DNA of 64,000 nt from Acetobacter malorum. GTDB lineage: Bacteria > Pseudomonadota > Alphaproteobacteria > Acetobacterales > Acetobacteraceae. Under the pieces are notes generated by a model. The model was not told the DNA's origin and did not search any database. It worked only from the letters and a program-made list of their open reading frames with translations. The translations under genes and the position numbers were made by a program. Below, piece by piece: positions 35,412 through 45,600 of the stretch. Each line of letters starts with the position of its first letter. Within the stretch, counting starts at the first letter, position 1. Location of the stretch: the NCBI RefSeq assembly GCF_001580615.1, contig NZ_LHZC01000039.1, positions 1-64,000 on the forward strand, in the 5' to 3' direction.

Positions 35412-36431
35412 TTAGTTTCCCTCCCCGGACGGTGAAGGAAGCGGGAGCGGCGGAAGCGGCTGATTCTTCTGATGCGCGATATTATCGGATCGGGTCAGGA
35501 GATAGGACGCGATGGCAAATTCTGTCCGCATTGTCTTTTGAACAGCATAGGCTTCTGCCGCCACATTTGCCGCTTCAAGACGCACAGCGTCGAGCAAGAC
35601 GCCGCGAGGGTGAGCACTGGCCATAGCTGCGCTCCAACGCTCGCCACCATCGCCCGTATATTGGCTCAACACGTTATCCAATGCGCGTTGAGGGCCAGTT
35701 CCTGCATTTTCTTTAGCGATGGACGCCAGCACGCGCATAGCCGCGCTTTTACGGGCATCGGTAGTCATTTTGTGCGCTTGAAATAGGCGACCTTCGGACA
35801 GGGAATTGCTTCGCTGCCAGCTATCAGGCGGCCCCATGACGAGATTGATATACTGCGCAGATGCGTTCAGATCACCATTGAACAGCGCCCCGGCGCTGGT
35901 GTTGTTGCCTGATCGAACGGCCTGCATCCACGCCGTAGGACGTGCAAGCGCACCGGGACGCCCTGCAACAAATGGCTTTATTGTTGCGCTAGGATCAGAC
36001 GAAAACGTATTTTGGTATGACGAATAGAACTGCGTCATGCTGCTTTCAACGGCACAGGCATTGTAGCCAGTCGTCCCAAATTCGTCTGCCGCGTCACGAA
36101 CCTGCTTTGCCACACGCGCCGCGACATAAGCAGATCCAGCCGCTTTTGCGGCCTGTATGTTTGTGACGTTTTCCTGCGACGACGACTGACTCTCTTGTGT
36201 GTTGAGAACGGTCTGCGCAGCCAGAAGGCGCTCCCCTTCTGCCTCAATCATCCCATCAAAGGTAGCAAACGCCGCGCTGATGTGGGCCGAGACGGACGAA
36301 AAAGCGGTTTTCGCGTACAGAGACACCCGAAGCTCTACACCCGGACAGACCGAAGCGTGTGCAGCGTGTGGGAACATTCCAATCAAGGAGGAAACAGCCG
36401 ACGCTGTAAGGAGAGCCTTACGAATATTCAT
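35412..36431 (-). CDS. secreted helical protein 3 of the set
   Basis: 339 residues, signal peptide about 1-27 (AHAS). The segment PGVELRVSLYAKTAFSSVSAHISAAFATFDGMIEAEG and later QTVLNTQESQSSSQENVTNIQAAKAAG suggests long helices. It overlaps the previous gene by four bases (ATGA). Its C-terminal tail is Pro-rich (LPPLPLPSPSG). Confidence 0.55.
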   Translation of the reverse strand: MNIRKALLTASAVSSLIGMFPHAAHASVCPGVELRVSLYAKTAFSSVSAHISAAFATFDGMIEAEGERLLAAQTVLNTQESQSSSQENVTNIQAAKAAGSAYVAARVAKQVRDAADEFGTTGYNACAVESSMTQFYSSYQNTFSSDPSATIKPFVAGRPGALARPTAWMQAVRSGNNTSAGALFNGDLNASAQYINLVMGPPDSWQRSNSLSEGRLFQAHKMTTDARKSAAMRVLASIAKENAGTGPQRALDNVLSQYTGDGGERWSAAMASAHPRGVLLDAVRLEAANVAAEAYAVQKTMRTEFAIASYLLTRSDNIAHQKNQPLPPLPLPSPSGEGN

Positions 36432-37222
36432 GGCACCATATCCTCCGTCGCCTGATTGTTTTCGGTATCGTCCATCCCATCAAGAATAGTCCGCGTCAGG
36501 CCAGTGCGGGCCGCGCCTACGAACGCCCCGTTATAGATTGCCTGCTGACGTTTCTGTTCGAGATCGGCCCGGCCTGAATTGGGAGCCGCCACGCTTGGTA
36601 GCGGAGCAAGCGTGTCCACATAATCCATGCCAGTCATACTTTCCTCGGCTCCGTATCCTCTGCGAAGGAGCCAGACACCCGCATCGGAATTTCCAGCCGG
36701 AAACCCACCGCCGCGTGTTTTACCCAGACCCGCATCGCACCAGCCACCGAAAGCGGTCTGTTCGCTTTGTGAGCAGTAAACAGTCCGGCGCAGACCGACG
36801 ACCGACGACAATGTGTGCCGTTGTTCCCCTCCGGACGAGAACCATCCGTTATCCCGCGTCGAGATAGTCTGCATGTAGGTATTCCGGCCAGCTTGGGCCG
36901 AATTGATAGTGCTGACGCCCTGCGTCACCAGACACGCTTTGTATCCCTGCCCTGACTGATAATCCGTATTGTCCTTGGCGCGAGCTATATCGAGCGCGTC
37001 GTGCTGCTGCACGATGGCAGACGTGGCAGCTTGCCGGGCTTTGGTCGCCATTGCGGCCTGCTGCTGCCATGCGGACGAGATTTGTGCGGTGTTTGCTTTG
37101 TAGGCAGCAAGTAGCCGCTCTGCCGCGACTTCCTGCCCGACAAACTGCGCTTTCGCGTCAGAGAATGGTATCAGACCAATCAGGCAGACAGCGCCAACAG
37201 CAATGTTAGCCCGCAGTTTCAA
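36428..37222 (-). CDS. secreted helical protein 2 of the set
   Basis: 264 residues, signal peptide about 1-25 (DAKAQ). The mature region begins with helix-forming AAERLLAAYKANTAQISSAWQQ. Cysteines at CLVTQG, CSQSEQ and CDAG could pair, consistent with an oxidising periplasm and a TrbB-like isomerase. It overlaps both neighbours (ATGA). Confidence 0.55.
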   Translation of the reverse strand: MKLRANIAVGAVCLIGLIPFSDAKAQFVGQEVAAERLLAAYKANTAQISSAWQQQAAMATKARQAATSAIVQQHDALDIARAKDNTDYQSGQGYKACLVTQGVSTINSAQAGRNTYMQTISTRDNGWFSSGGEQRHTLSSVVGLRRTVYCSQSEQTAFGGWCDAGLGKTRGGGFPAGNSDAGVWLLRRGYGAEESMTGMDYVDTLAPLPSVAAPNSGRADLEQKRQQAIYNGAFVGAARTGLTRTILDGMDDTENNQATEDMVP

Positions 37223-37830
37223 TGAAACATCTCCGAGAGATTACTTGAACTGCCGCTGCTCTGGTAATTTAGAACCGGAGTTTGCGACTGATAGACAGAC
37301 GGATTGACGCCCGTTGTGCCTTGAATCACCTGACTAGCAGTCGGTGACGTGATATTATACGAGCCAAATCCCGCAATAGATGGAACCTGTATGCTCTGTT
37401 GCTGACCAAGAATGTTGGAGAGGTTGCCGCCGATCCCGCTGGTATAGGAACCGACCTCACTGTTCATGCGATCAACCACCCCCTGAATTTGGTACTGGAC
37501 GATCTGGCACGCCTGTTTCTTCGCTTCATCGAGAAGCTGCTGACCAAGTTTCTGGAAGCCACCGCTCAGAATACCGGACGGATCAGGGATTAGGTTGGAA
37601 TAGTCCAACTGATCCAAAAGGCCGCTCCCGATGCAGGATTTCGCCCCATTGAAAAAATCATCCACGTTGGTCTTGGCTGCGTCAATTTCAGCTAGACGGC
37701 GCTGCATTGCCGCACCCGCTGCCTGCTGAACCATACAGCCGGAACTCTGCGCCAGTGCATCACCAGAGCCAACAGCAATGAGCGCCACGCCTACACAGAT
37801 CGTTCCGATAAACCGTTTCACGTCAGCCAT
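37219..37830 (-). CDS. secreted helical protein 1 of the set
   Basis: 203 residues, signal peptide about 1-27 (ALAQS). Cysteines CMVQ, CIGS and CQIV and long helices (LAEIDAAKTNVDDFFNG, LGQQLLDEAKKQACQIVQYQIQGVVDRMN) resemble small TrbJ/VirB5-like exported proteins, though no signature motif is visible. It overlaps its neighbours at both ends. Confidence 0.55.
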   Translation of the reverse strand: MADVKRFIGTICVGVALIAVGSGDALAQSSGCMVQQAAGAAMQRRLAEIDAAKTNVDDFFNGAKSCIGSGLLDQLDYSNLIPDPSGILSGGFQKLGQQLLDEAKKQACQIVQYQIQGVVDRMNSEVGSYTSGIGGNLSNILGQQQSIQVPSIAGFGSYNITSPTASQVIQGTTGVNPSVYQSQTPVLNYQSSGSSSNLSEMFH

Positions 37831-38008
37831 CCTTTTTATGCGTCGAGCAATAATTCCGTGCCATCTCAGCCGAGCGCAGAACGTCCGTATCCAAAAAAAC
37901 GGCTGAAAACGCGGTTACACGTCGCCGTGCTCTCTTGTCAGCATCACCTTCTGGAACCGTTAGGGCTTCCAGAAGCGATGATTGCGTCACTTCAACCAAC
38001 TTCTGCAT
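37823..38008 (-). CDS. small hypothetical protein at the operon head
   Basis: 61 residues, basic, with AGGTGAC shortly upstream of the ATG. It overlaps the next gene by eight bases. A cluster of basic residues (DADKRARRRVTAFS) might bind nucleic acid. It is the first gene of the secreted-protein, dotA and dotL operon. Confidence 0.45.
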   Translation of the reverse strand: MQKLVEVTQSSLLEALTVPEGDADKRARRRVTAFSAVFLDTDVLRSAEMARNYCSTHKKDG

Positions 38009-38071
38009 GTCACCTGCTGCACTAAAACTGTCTTAATCGTTCTATACGCCAAAAAAGGGTGATTAGACAAC
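38009..38071. promoter_or_regulatory. short gap with likely promoter of the dotA-dotL operon
   Basis: 63 bases between the RepC-like gene and the next operon on the same strand. The region is AT-rich, with words such as TTAATCGTTCTATACG. No terminator for the RepC-like gene is visible, so some read-through is possible. Confidence 0.3.
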
Positions 38072-39292
38072 TTAAAGAAGCGGAATAGCACCCGGCCTGT
38101 TACCAATTCCAACATTTTTATTCGGTATGTTGAGCCTATCAGCGAGGATATTGGCTACAGACTTAATCATTTTCTCACGAGTGTTTTGGTAGAGATCGAC
38201 CAAAAGAATATGAGATTGGCCTTCATCATCAAACCAGAGACGAATAGAACGAACACATGCCATTGGCAGCATGTAATCCCCTGAAAATTCGTCCTGCTTT
38301 TCCAATTCAACGAATATCTTTTCCGCCTGTTCCCTAATAATATCCGCTGCCTCACCACGTTTCCGGGTTAGTTCGCCCCGTTCGTCGAGGCGCTGTTGGG
38401 CTTCTGCGGCTTTGATCTTCGCGTCACGCTCTGCTCTCACCCGTGCAAGGTTGGGCTTAATATCCGCAAATGCAGCGAATGCGCCCATTCCTTCGACAAA
38501 AGCACGAAACCAGCGTTCGGTGCAGCGGACACTGGTATCTTCAAGAGCCGCAATGAGAGCAAGGATAGCAACGTGTCCATGCCGGGAAATGGCGCGATCC
38601 CACAGTCGAGCTACGCCTTTATGCAGCGGAAGGAACTGGTCTAGGACGCTGCCGATGGCGACAACCAATTCATCGAAGCTGGAATACATCATATCCCGGC
38701 CCGTTTTCTTGGTCAGGGCTGAAAGCAGACGGGGAGAAAGTGATATAGCTTCTCTAGCCTCGTGAAGTATTTCTTCTGGCGTTAGAGTTTTGGTTGAAGT
38801 CTCGTTTTCCGTGCCTTCTTCTTTAGTATTTAGTTTATTAGTTATAGTTATACTATTTACTAAATCTACGGAAAACGGCGATTTCTCGCTCAGGGCACGA
38901 TTTCCGTCAGGCAATGACGGCATAAACTGCATGACCTGCATTGCCCACGGGGAGAGATCGAGGGAATTTCCATCTCTCTCAACCAGCCCGGCCTCAATAA
39001 GAGCGTTCCTTGCTTCGGTGCAGGACGTGCTGCCCAGACCAAGCAGTTCTTCGCATTCCCGTGTCGTCAACTGGACACGCAGGGTACGGCTGCATGAGAT
39101 GCGCAGCTTATCAAGTAGGCCAGAGAGAAACACACGGGCAGATGGCTTCAGACCAGCGCGTGTCACATCGACATTCAAGCGAGCCGACAAATAGCTCACC
39201 ACCCGCGAAAATTCGGTCTCACCCATTCTGGCATGGAGAGCGTTCAGATAAGCCTCGGCGTTTGAAAACGCAGATGGAACTGTAGCGTGCAT
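38072..39292 (-). CDS. RepC-like replication initiator
   Basis: 406 residues from the ATG at 39292, chosen because a run of six G lies nine bases upstream. An N-terminal wing-helix domain (TTRECEELLGLGSTSCTEARNALIEAGLVERDG, about residues 70-100) resembles RepC, and the C-terminal half (about 220-310: RLWDRAISRHGHVAILALIAALEDTSVRCTERWFRAFVEGMG) has the RepC-like block with helix, Gly-rich turn and W-FRAF pattern. RepC proteins of alphaproteobacterial RepABC plasmids start replication within their own gene. Here no repA or repB is adjacent. A candidate antisense RNA precedes the gene, as in RepABC systems. I am only moderately sure of the family. Confidence 0.5.
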   Translation of the reverse strand: MHATVPSAFSNAEAYLNALHARMGETEFSRVVSYLSARLNVDVTRAGLKPSARVFLSGLLDKLRISCSRTLRVQLTTRECEELLGLGSTSCTEARNALIEAGLVERDGNSLDLSPWAMQVMQFMPSLPDGNRALSEKSPFSVDLVNSITITNKLNTKEEGTENETSTKTLTPEEILHEAREAISLSPRLLSALTKKTGRDMMYSSFDELVVAIGSVLDQFLPLHKGVARLWDRAISRHGHVAILALIAALEDTSVRCTERWFRAFVEGMGAFAAFADIKPNLARVRAERDAKIKAAEAQQRLDERGELTRKRGEAADIIREQAEKIFVELEKQDEFSGDYMLPMACVRSIRLWFDDEGQSHILLVDLYQNTREKMIKSVANILADRLNIPNKNVGIGNRPGAIPLL

Positions 39293-39350
39293 GGGTTGTA
39301 ACCCCCCGTAGAGACCGGGCACACCTCGCCTGTTTGTCGCCAAGCAATTC

Positions 39351-39379
39351 TTGACGAGCAGAGGCAATTCACCTATCTT
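39351..39379 (+). promoter_or_regulatory. sigma70-type promoter on the plus strand upstream of the rep gene
   Basis: TTGACG at 39351-39356 and TATCTT at 39374-39379 with a 17-base spacer. Both boxes are close to consensus. It points away from the RepC-like gene and into its leader. Confidence 0.6.
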
Positions 39380-39385
39380 TTGGGG

Positions 39386-39484
39386 ACAGCAGTTCCTTGG
39401 TCAGCCTTTACCGGCCAGTCAAGAGACCCAAAACATAGATTTGTGCAATAAGGCCCGGCGTGTGGAAGCGTTGGGCCTTTTTGT
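39386..39484 (+). ncRNA. candidate counter-transcribed RNA regulating the RepC-like initiator
   Basis: A plus-strand promoter (39351-39379) would start RNA near 39386, and a rho-independent terminator with arms AAGGCCC (39450-39456) and GGGCCTT (39473-39479) plus T5 ends it near 39484. The roughly 100-base RNA holds no ORF and is antisense to the leader of the rep gene (start 39292). RepABC plasmids use such antisense RNA to limit initiator synthesis and copy number. The transcript is inferred from sequence only. Confidence 0.5.
39450..39482 (+). terminator. rho-independent terminator of the candidate ctRNA
   Basis: Stem AAGGCCC / GGGCCTT (39450-39456, 39473-39479) with T5 to 39482. No coding gene on the plus strand lies upstream, so the element needs an RNA gene to explain it. 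Confidence 0.75.
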
Positions 39485-39674
39485 TTGTCCGGTCGATTGA
39501 ACAAAAAAACATCGACACCTGTAGCCCTTCGTCTAACCGCTCATGATTCCCCTCCATCATTCTCCTGCACATCGTCAACCGACTTGTGCAGGCTCAAAGT
39601 ATGCGTACAGAACGCGCCTGTCAAAGCTATACAGGGCTGTTCTATGGCATTTGCTCGTTTCACCCCCGAAAAAC
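39485..39674. promoter_or_regulatory. rep promoter region with dyad
   Basis: 190 bases after the candidate RNA and before the DarB-like stop. It has a dyad CCTGCACA (39564-39571) / TGTGCAGG (39585-39592) and a smaller pair CCTGT (39617-39621) / ACAGG (39631-39635). The minus-strand promoter of the rep gene should lie here or at 39420-39480. Confidence 0.35.
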
Positions 39675-42600
39675 CTAGTTTTCTGGCGCAATGGCCTGCT
39701 CGCTCTCTAGGGCAGACTCTGCGTCAAGGTGTTTGGTGGCAATGGCCTCATGAGCTTTAGCGGCCAAGGAATCCATGCTGCTGAATGCCTTGGCAACTGG
39801 CCCGCGTAACTGGATTTGGCTTTTCTGCGTCTCTGCCGTCTCCTGAAGCGTCCTAGCCATGTTGGCTACAGCGTCAGGGGAGTTCATCGGCTGGACGAAG
39901 CAGAGCGTGCCCTTGGTGAGACGGCCACCGCCTTTGGCGAACGTATTGCTTGAATCATCCAGTATGTTTTCAAACCCGTAGGCTTTGGCCGTGTCGATCA
40001 AGCCTGATGCTTTCTTATCGTACAGGAGGCTCATGTAATTGTGCGTGAGAACAAGGTGAGCATCTTCACCCGTGATATGGCTGGCGAGTGAGGTAACGCC
40101 TTTCAGGTCGAAGGCTTGCCGAGCGGTCAATATATCAATTTCTCTATATTTTGCCCTCCCGCCATACACCTTTGTCTCGCAGAGGTCTTTCACTTCTCCA
40201 AACATATCCGCCCCTACGAATATCTCCGGAATAGAGTCAGATTTCAGACTTTTTGCGATGCTATTTACAATTTTGTCTAGGTTGTCGCTGACATACTCCC
40301 TCATATCCGCTGACGGGACACCCTTGGAAAACAGGAACGTCAGCTTGTCCTCAAGTGTCTTGCCCACCGGCTCTACGTCGCGGATGCTCCCCATGTGCTT
40401 GTAGGCAAGATGGTTCATGGCATTCCAGACGTTCTCATACACCTCGCACGCAGCGGCTAGGAGCTTATGGTGCTGGTATGGTGAAACGGTAGGAATGGCT
40501 TCAAGACGACTGCTGATCTGCGCTTGAAGTTTATCCAGCGACTCACCTCGTTTCAGAATGACGGCGTGCCTGATTTCCCCTGTCTCTGACGTGTAGATTG
40601 CCTTCTGCCCCAACCGGGCACCGCCAACTTGTGTCAGGTGCATAGCGAGGAACATATTGCCTTCTAGCGCGAAGCTATGGCGCGTGACCTCTCCCGATGG
40701 CGCAGCATCGAATAGCTTATCCATGTACGCCTTCCAGACTGGATTGGTATAGTCAGGAGCAGGCGTGTCCATGTGGTAAGCCTTCGGCGCTTGTACGCCA
40801 TCCAGTTCAGGCAGCATTGTGAAGGCTTCTGTTTCAGCCGCATCTTTCCAGATCACGGGATCAATGCGCCGTTTTTCATCTTCATCCATGTTGTCATACA
40901 TGGCGAACGCAGAGGACAGACTGATTTCCTCTAGGTTCTGCTGGCCCGGCATGGCTACGCCAATCGTCCAGCTTCCGAGATTAAGAGGATCTTCTTCTTT
41001 GAACGCAACCCGCGTCAGCACAACCGGCATATCGCGCAGAGCTTCATTATTGGCCTGTCCAGACTCCTCCTGTTTTGCGGCCAGCATGTCAGCCATAGAA
41101 CTGGCATCAAGCAGGCGCGGGTAAAACTCTCGTTTCAGGCCGACCACCCGACCGGGAACAAGGTCGTCAAGCTGGCCGTCCAAGAACTCCGCAGCTTTGA
41201 AGGCTCGAAGCAGGCGCTTCTGCCAGACCTCGGCCTTCTCCCAATCCACGGAGCCGCGAATATGCCAGAGGGACAGAGCCTCTTTCGGATCGACCTCTTG
41301 CATCCCGAACGATTTATCTTCCGCCCGGCGAGCCATCGCCTTGTCAAAGACGCGAGAGGAAACATCAGGAATCCCGCGTTCATCGAAAATCTGGCCGAAA
41401 AGCTCCCGACCAGACAGGGCGCGTCCATTTCCTTTTTCGGCGGCTTGCTCAACGCCTCTCTGGACGAGCCGATCAACACGATCAGAACTGATAGCTTCCA
41501 GCTTTTCTTTGTAGGAGAGCTTAACGAGATTGACGGGACGCTTCCCGACTTCCTCTGCATTTTCCTCGCCGGATTGCAGAACATTCACAACTTGCGAGCG
41601 AGCTTTCCAATCGAACTGACGCAGACGCAGAGGGTTCTGCCCCTGCGCGTCAAGAGCTTCGACCTTCATTCGGAAAGCCGTATCCAGTTCAGACAGGATC
41701 GTGTTGCCGTGCTCAACCGGGAGCATGACCAGTCGGCCCATCAGACGCCGGGCGTAGGAATCTACATTGGCCTCATTGGAGGAATCACCGGGGATAGGCA
41801 GGCCAAGGGTAATCGCCAGTTCCTTACGCTCAGAAAGATACTCTCTGACAACGCCCTCCCCGACCGGGTTCAGAAGGTCAACCGCTTCCTCAATGTTGCT
41901 CGCATTCTCACGGGAGGCCGTTGAAGTAGCAGAAAGAGAGCGGTTTTTGCGGTTGAAAAGCTGAACAAGCCTATCGTCAGCCGCGAAGCCTGACATGGGA
42001 AGCCAATATTCGGCATCATGCACCTGACCATAGCGGTTGATGCGTCCGTCAATCTGGCGTTCCTGCGTCACGTCAGACTGTAGCTGGAGCTTAATCATCA
42101 CTCGCGGCCGCAGATCATCACCCGTCGCCGGGCTTGGGTGCATGGAAACACCCGAAGCGGCAGAACGGTTCATGCCGATGAAATCAGTATCGCCATTATT
42201 GAACGAGCGGATCACGACGCGCTTGTCCTCTGGCGTTCTGGTTTCGACCAGATACGAGCCATCTTCCTGCTTTTGTGCCTGAAGCTGCCGTTTTGTCAGT
42301 TCGCCAAATTGCAAACCAAGATCGTTGCCAATCTGCTGCAAGTAATCCAGCGGTGCGATAGACAACTCATTCAAGCCGATCTCACGGGCGGCGGTCACTT
42401 GCGCCTTAAAATCGTCCAGCCAGCCCTCATACTCCTTCAGCCGAATGACATTCTCCCCTCCGAAATTGTCAGTCACTTTCAGGGTCAGAAGTTTGTCAGC
42501 ATTTTCAAAGAGAATATCGCCAATATCGGGCAGGCGGTTTACGCGACGACCATCGGCAGCGGCAAGCTCGCCCTCTCTGTTCGCCATACGGGATAGCAAC

Positions 42601-45600
42601 TCTTTCCCGGTATTCTCCACCACCAAGATAGGCTTCTTACCCTGCGCCACCGCTGTAGCGATCATTTCCCGTGCAAACGCTGTTTTCACGGCAACGAGAA
42701 GATACTGGCAATAGGAGTGAAACTGCGTGACGGGCGAGGTGGCTGAAACGCTAACCTTGTTCTCCGGACTGCTGGCATTATGCACGCCAGCAATCTTTTT
42801 CGCATCGTCCGCAATTTCTTCGGCCTTGCCCACGATTTCACGCAGGAGCATGGAGGCGGCATCACTGGCTTTTACAAGGCGCTCATAACGATCAGGATCA
42901 ATATCGGCCAATGGGATAAAGCGCCGTGTAGTCCCGCGTGAATCAACCTCACGAGATATGAGCGTGCCCATACGGGCCATCTCAGAGGAAAGGACTTCCT
43001 GCAAGGCCAGCGGATTACGTTCGATCAGGTTAATCAAAGAATCAGCACTCATGCCGAGTTCCGGCAGAATGGGCCGATAAACCTTGATATTGCGTCCTGA
43101 TTTCAGCGGGGTAGCGGATGAATAGGTGACTGTTCCCCCCACACGCTCGATCTGGTCAACAAGCGCCTCGATGCGCTCGCCCGTTGCCGACATTTCACCC
43201 GCAGCGCGATGCACTTCATCCAGCACGAGATGCGGCTTGCGGCCCATCTCGGCCTGTTGGTTGATCCACGATGCAATGGCACCGAGTTTCCAAGAGCCTG
43301 ACGCAACCTGAAACTGCGAGTAGGTAGCTAAGATTGTATTGAAATCTGTTGATATACCCTTCTCTTTTGCAAGTTTCAGATCACCAACGCCATAGATCAG
43401 ATCACCGTTTGCCAGATCACGAACCGCCGCCTCTTTCGTCTGGTTCATGATAAACGGCTGAATGGTTCCTTTCAGATCAGCGATGCTTCTCTGCGTTACA
43501 TCCACAACGTCACGGGCCAGCATATCGGAAAAGAGATTGGGCTGTTCCGTCATGAAGATAACGGGACGTTCTTCCTGATAAGCGGCAACCATTGTTCCCG
43601 CCAGAAAGCGGCCCTTGCCGACGCCCATAAGGTCAGCATTGAGGAAGCCTTTACCTTCATCGTGCCGGGCAAAATTGAGGGCGAGAGCATCTACCTGCTC
43701 AGGGGAAAGGCGACCAAAAAGCGCATCGGCACTCATGCCGAGCTTGCTCGCCACATATTCGTCAACAGGGCCGTGCTTTGTTTCTACGTCCATAAGCGCA
43801 CGGTAGGTCAGCCCTTGCAGAGACTTCTGAACCTGCGTGCGGGCCTCGCCCACCGTCGAAAAAGCCTCATACCGGCGAACAAACGGATCGTCCTCTATGT
43901 CGTCCACAAGCACGGTTGATTGTGGCAGGGACGGCGCGGGTTTTTTCTCTCCTTCCGGAGAGGCCGGTTCTGGGTTCTCAATGGTGGCTTCTGGCTCCGG
44001 AATATCATCTTCAAGCTCACCAGCCGGAGCCGGGGGCGCTGATGATGGCGCGGAAGCCCGTGGAGCACGGACACCACCTGACGACGAACGACCGCGACGA
44101 GCGGGCTGTTCATCATTTTCAGGTGCATCCCCCTCCGGTGCAGGTGCCCTTGTGCGAGATGCACGCGGAGCGCGGGGTGCTGCATCTTCATTCTTCGGCT
44201 CTGCTGCCGCAGGAGCCGGGCGTTCTGGCTCTGCCGGGGTTGGCTGCTGCTCGCCAGTCGGCGGCGCAGGGGCCGGACGTGCTGGCTCTGCCGGGGCTGG
44301 CTCCTGTTTTTGGCTGGGCGTCTGACTCTCGGCAGCTTTCCGAATGTCTGGGTAGTCCACGAACGACAGGCCGGTAAGCTCTTTCATTCGCTCTTGTGTC
44401 CTGTCCGACCACGCGAACAGTTCGTCATGAGACAAAATGAGTTCATGACGTTCAGGTGCGACGGCTTCTACGTCGGCTGACGACAGGCCAACATCTCTGC
44501 GTGGCCCGACCGCATAGACGATAACCGGGTATTCGGTTCCCATTTTACGGTAGAGGCGACCGTCAAGGGACGCTGACCCGGCAACGTGGTACGTCGCCCT
44601 CAACCAGTTATCGAAAAACCTGTCTGCGCCCTCAATCTCTCCGTTGCGCATCATCTCGCCGGGCAGGACGAGGAAAGCACGCCCATCGTCAGTACGGTTG
44701 CGCAGCGCCTCAAAAACGATTTGGTGATGGAGAGTTCTCAAACGGACGTTCCGACCGAGAACGTCTTGACCGACGAGAGGACTGTCCAATTTCCCAAACG
44801 GCGGATTTGCCACCATTAAATCGAATTTTTGTGAGACGTTTTGTCTCACCTTGAGGAAATCGCCCTCAATCACATCGTCGCCGGGGGCGCGTAAAACCGT
44901 GCGGGCACGCGCTGCACGCGGCGGGTCAAGCTCGATGCCTGTTATCTGGACGCCACGAGCAATGAAGCCAGAGATCAGCACGCCATTACCCACAGTCGGC
45001 TCAAGCAGGCTTTCACCCGGCTGCGGCAAAAGGGTTTCCGCTGCTGTTCGACCAATAGGGAATGGGGTGGAATACTGCTGCAACACCATCCGAGTGCCAC
45101 TGCGCTGATTGTGCGCAGCCATAGCATCGTCGATCTTGAGAGCGACGGAGCGAGGATCTGCTGAACGGAGGGATAGCGGGCCAACAAGCGAAGCTAGATG
45201 GCTCTCAATTTCCTCTTGCAGATCACTTAACCGAAAGCCTCTTTCTTCACGGAGCTTTGGCGCACCTTCGGTAATAAGATCGTGCATCGCCACAATGCGG
45301 GACTGGTCAAATTTCTCGCCCTTCCCGATTGCGATGGCTACGGCACGGGCACAGCCAGAGAAATCCTTGCGTGTCTCTCCCCGGAAGAAAGCATCACCCA
45401 TCACCACGCCTTTAGGCTGGCCGGAGGGGGCAATTTCCCATTCCCCGTGAGTGACACCCTTACGAGTGAGTGAGCGCCCTAGAGGCCCGTCTGTAACCTG
45501 CTCTCCGTACCGATTGATCCCGATGATATTCGGACGGAACGTATCTTCTTTAAGGCCAATCTCTGACAGGGCCGTGTCAAGCCGATCACGGATGGCAGAA

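Noticed and set aside
43837..44325. Plus-strand Gly/Ala/Ser-rich ORF inside the DarB-like gene
   Set aside because: It is the antisense shadow of the Pro/Ala-rich linker; composition reflects the complementary codons.
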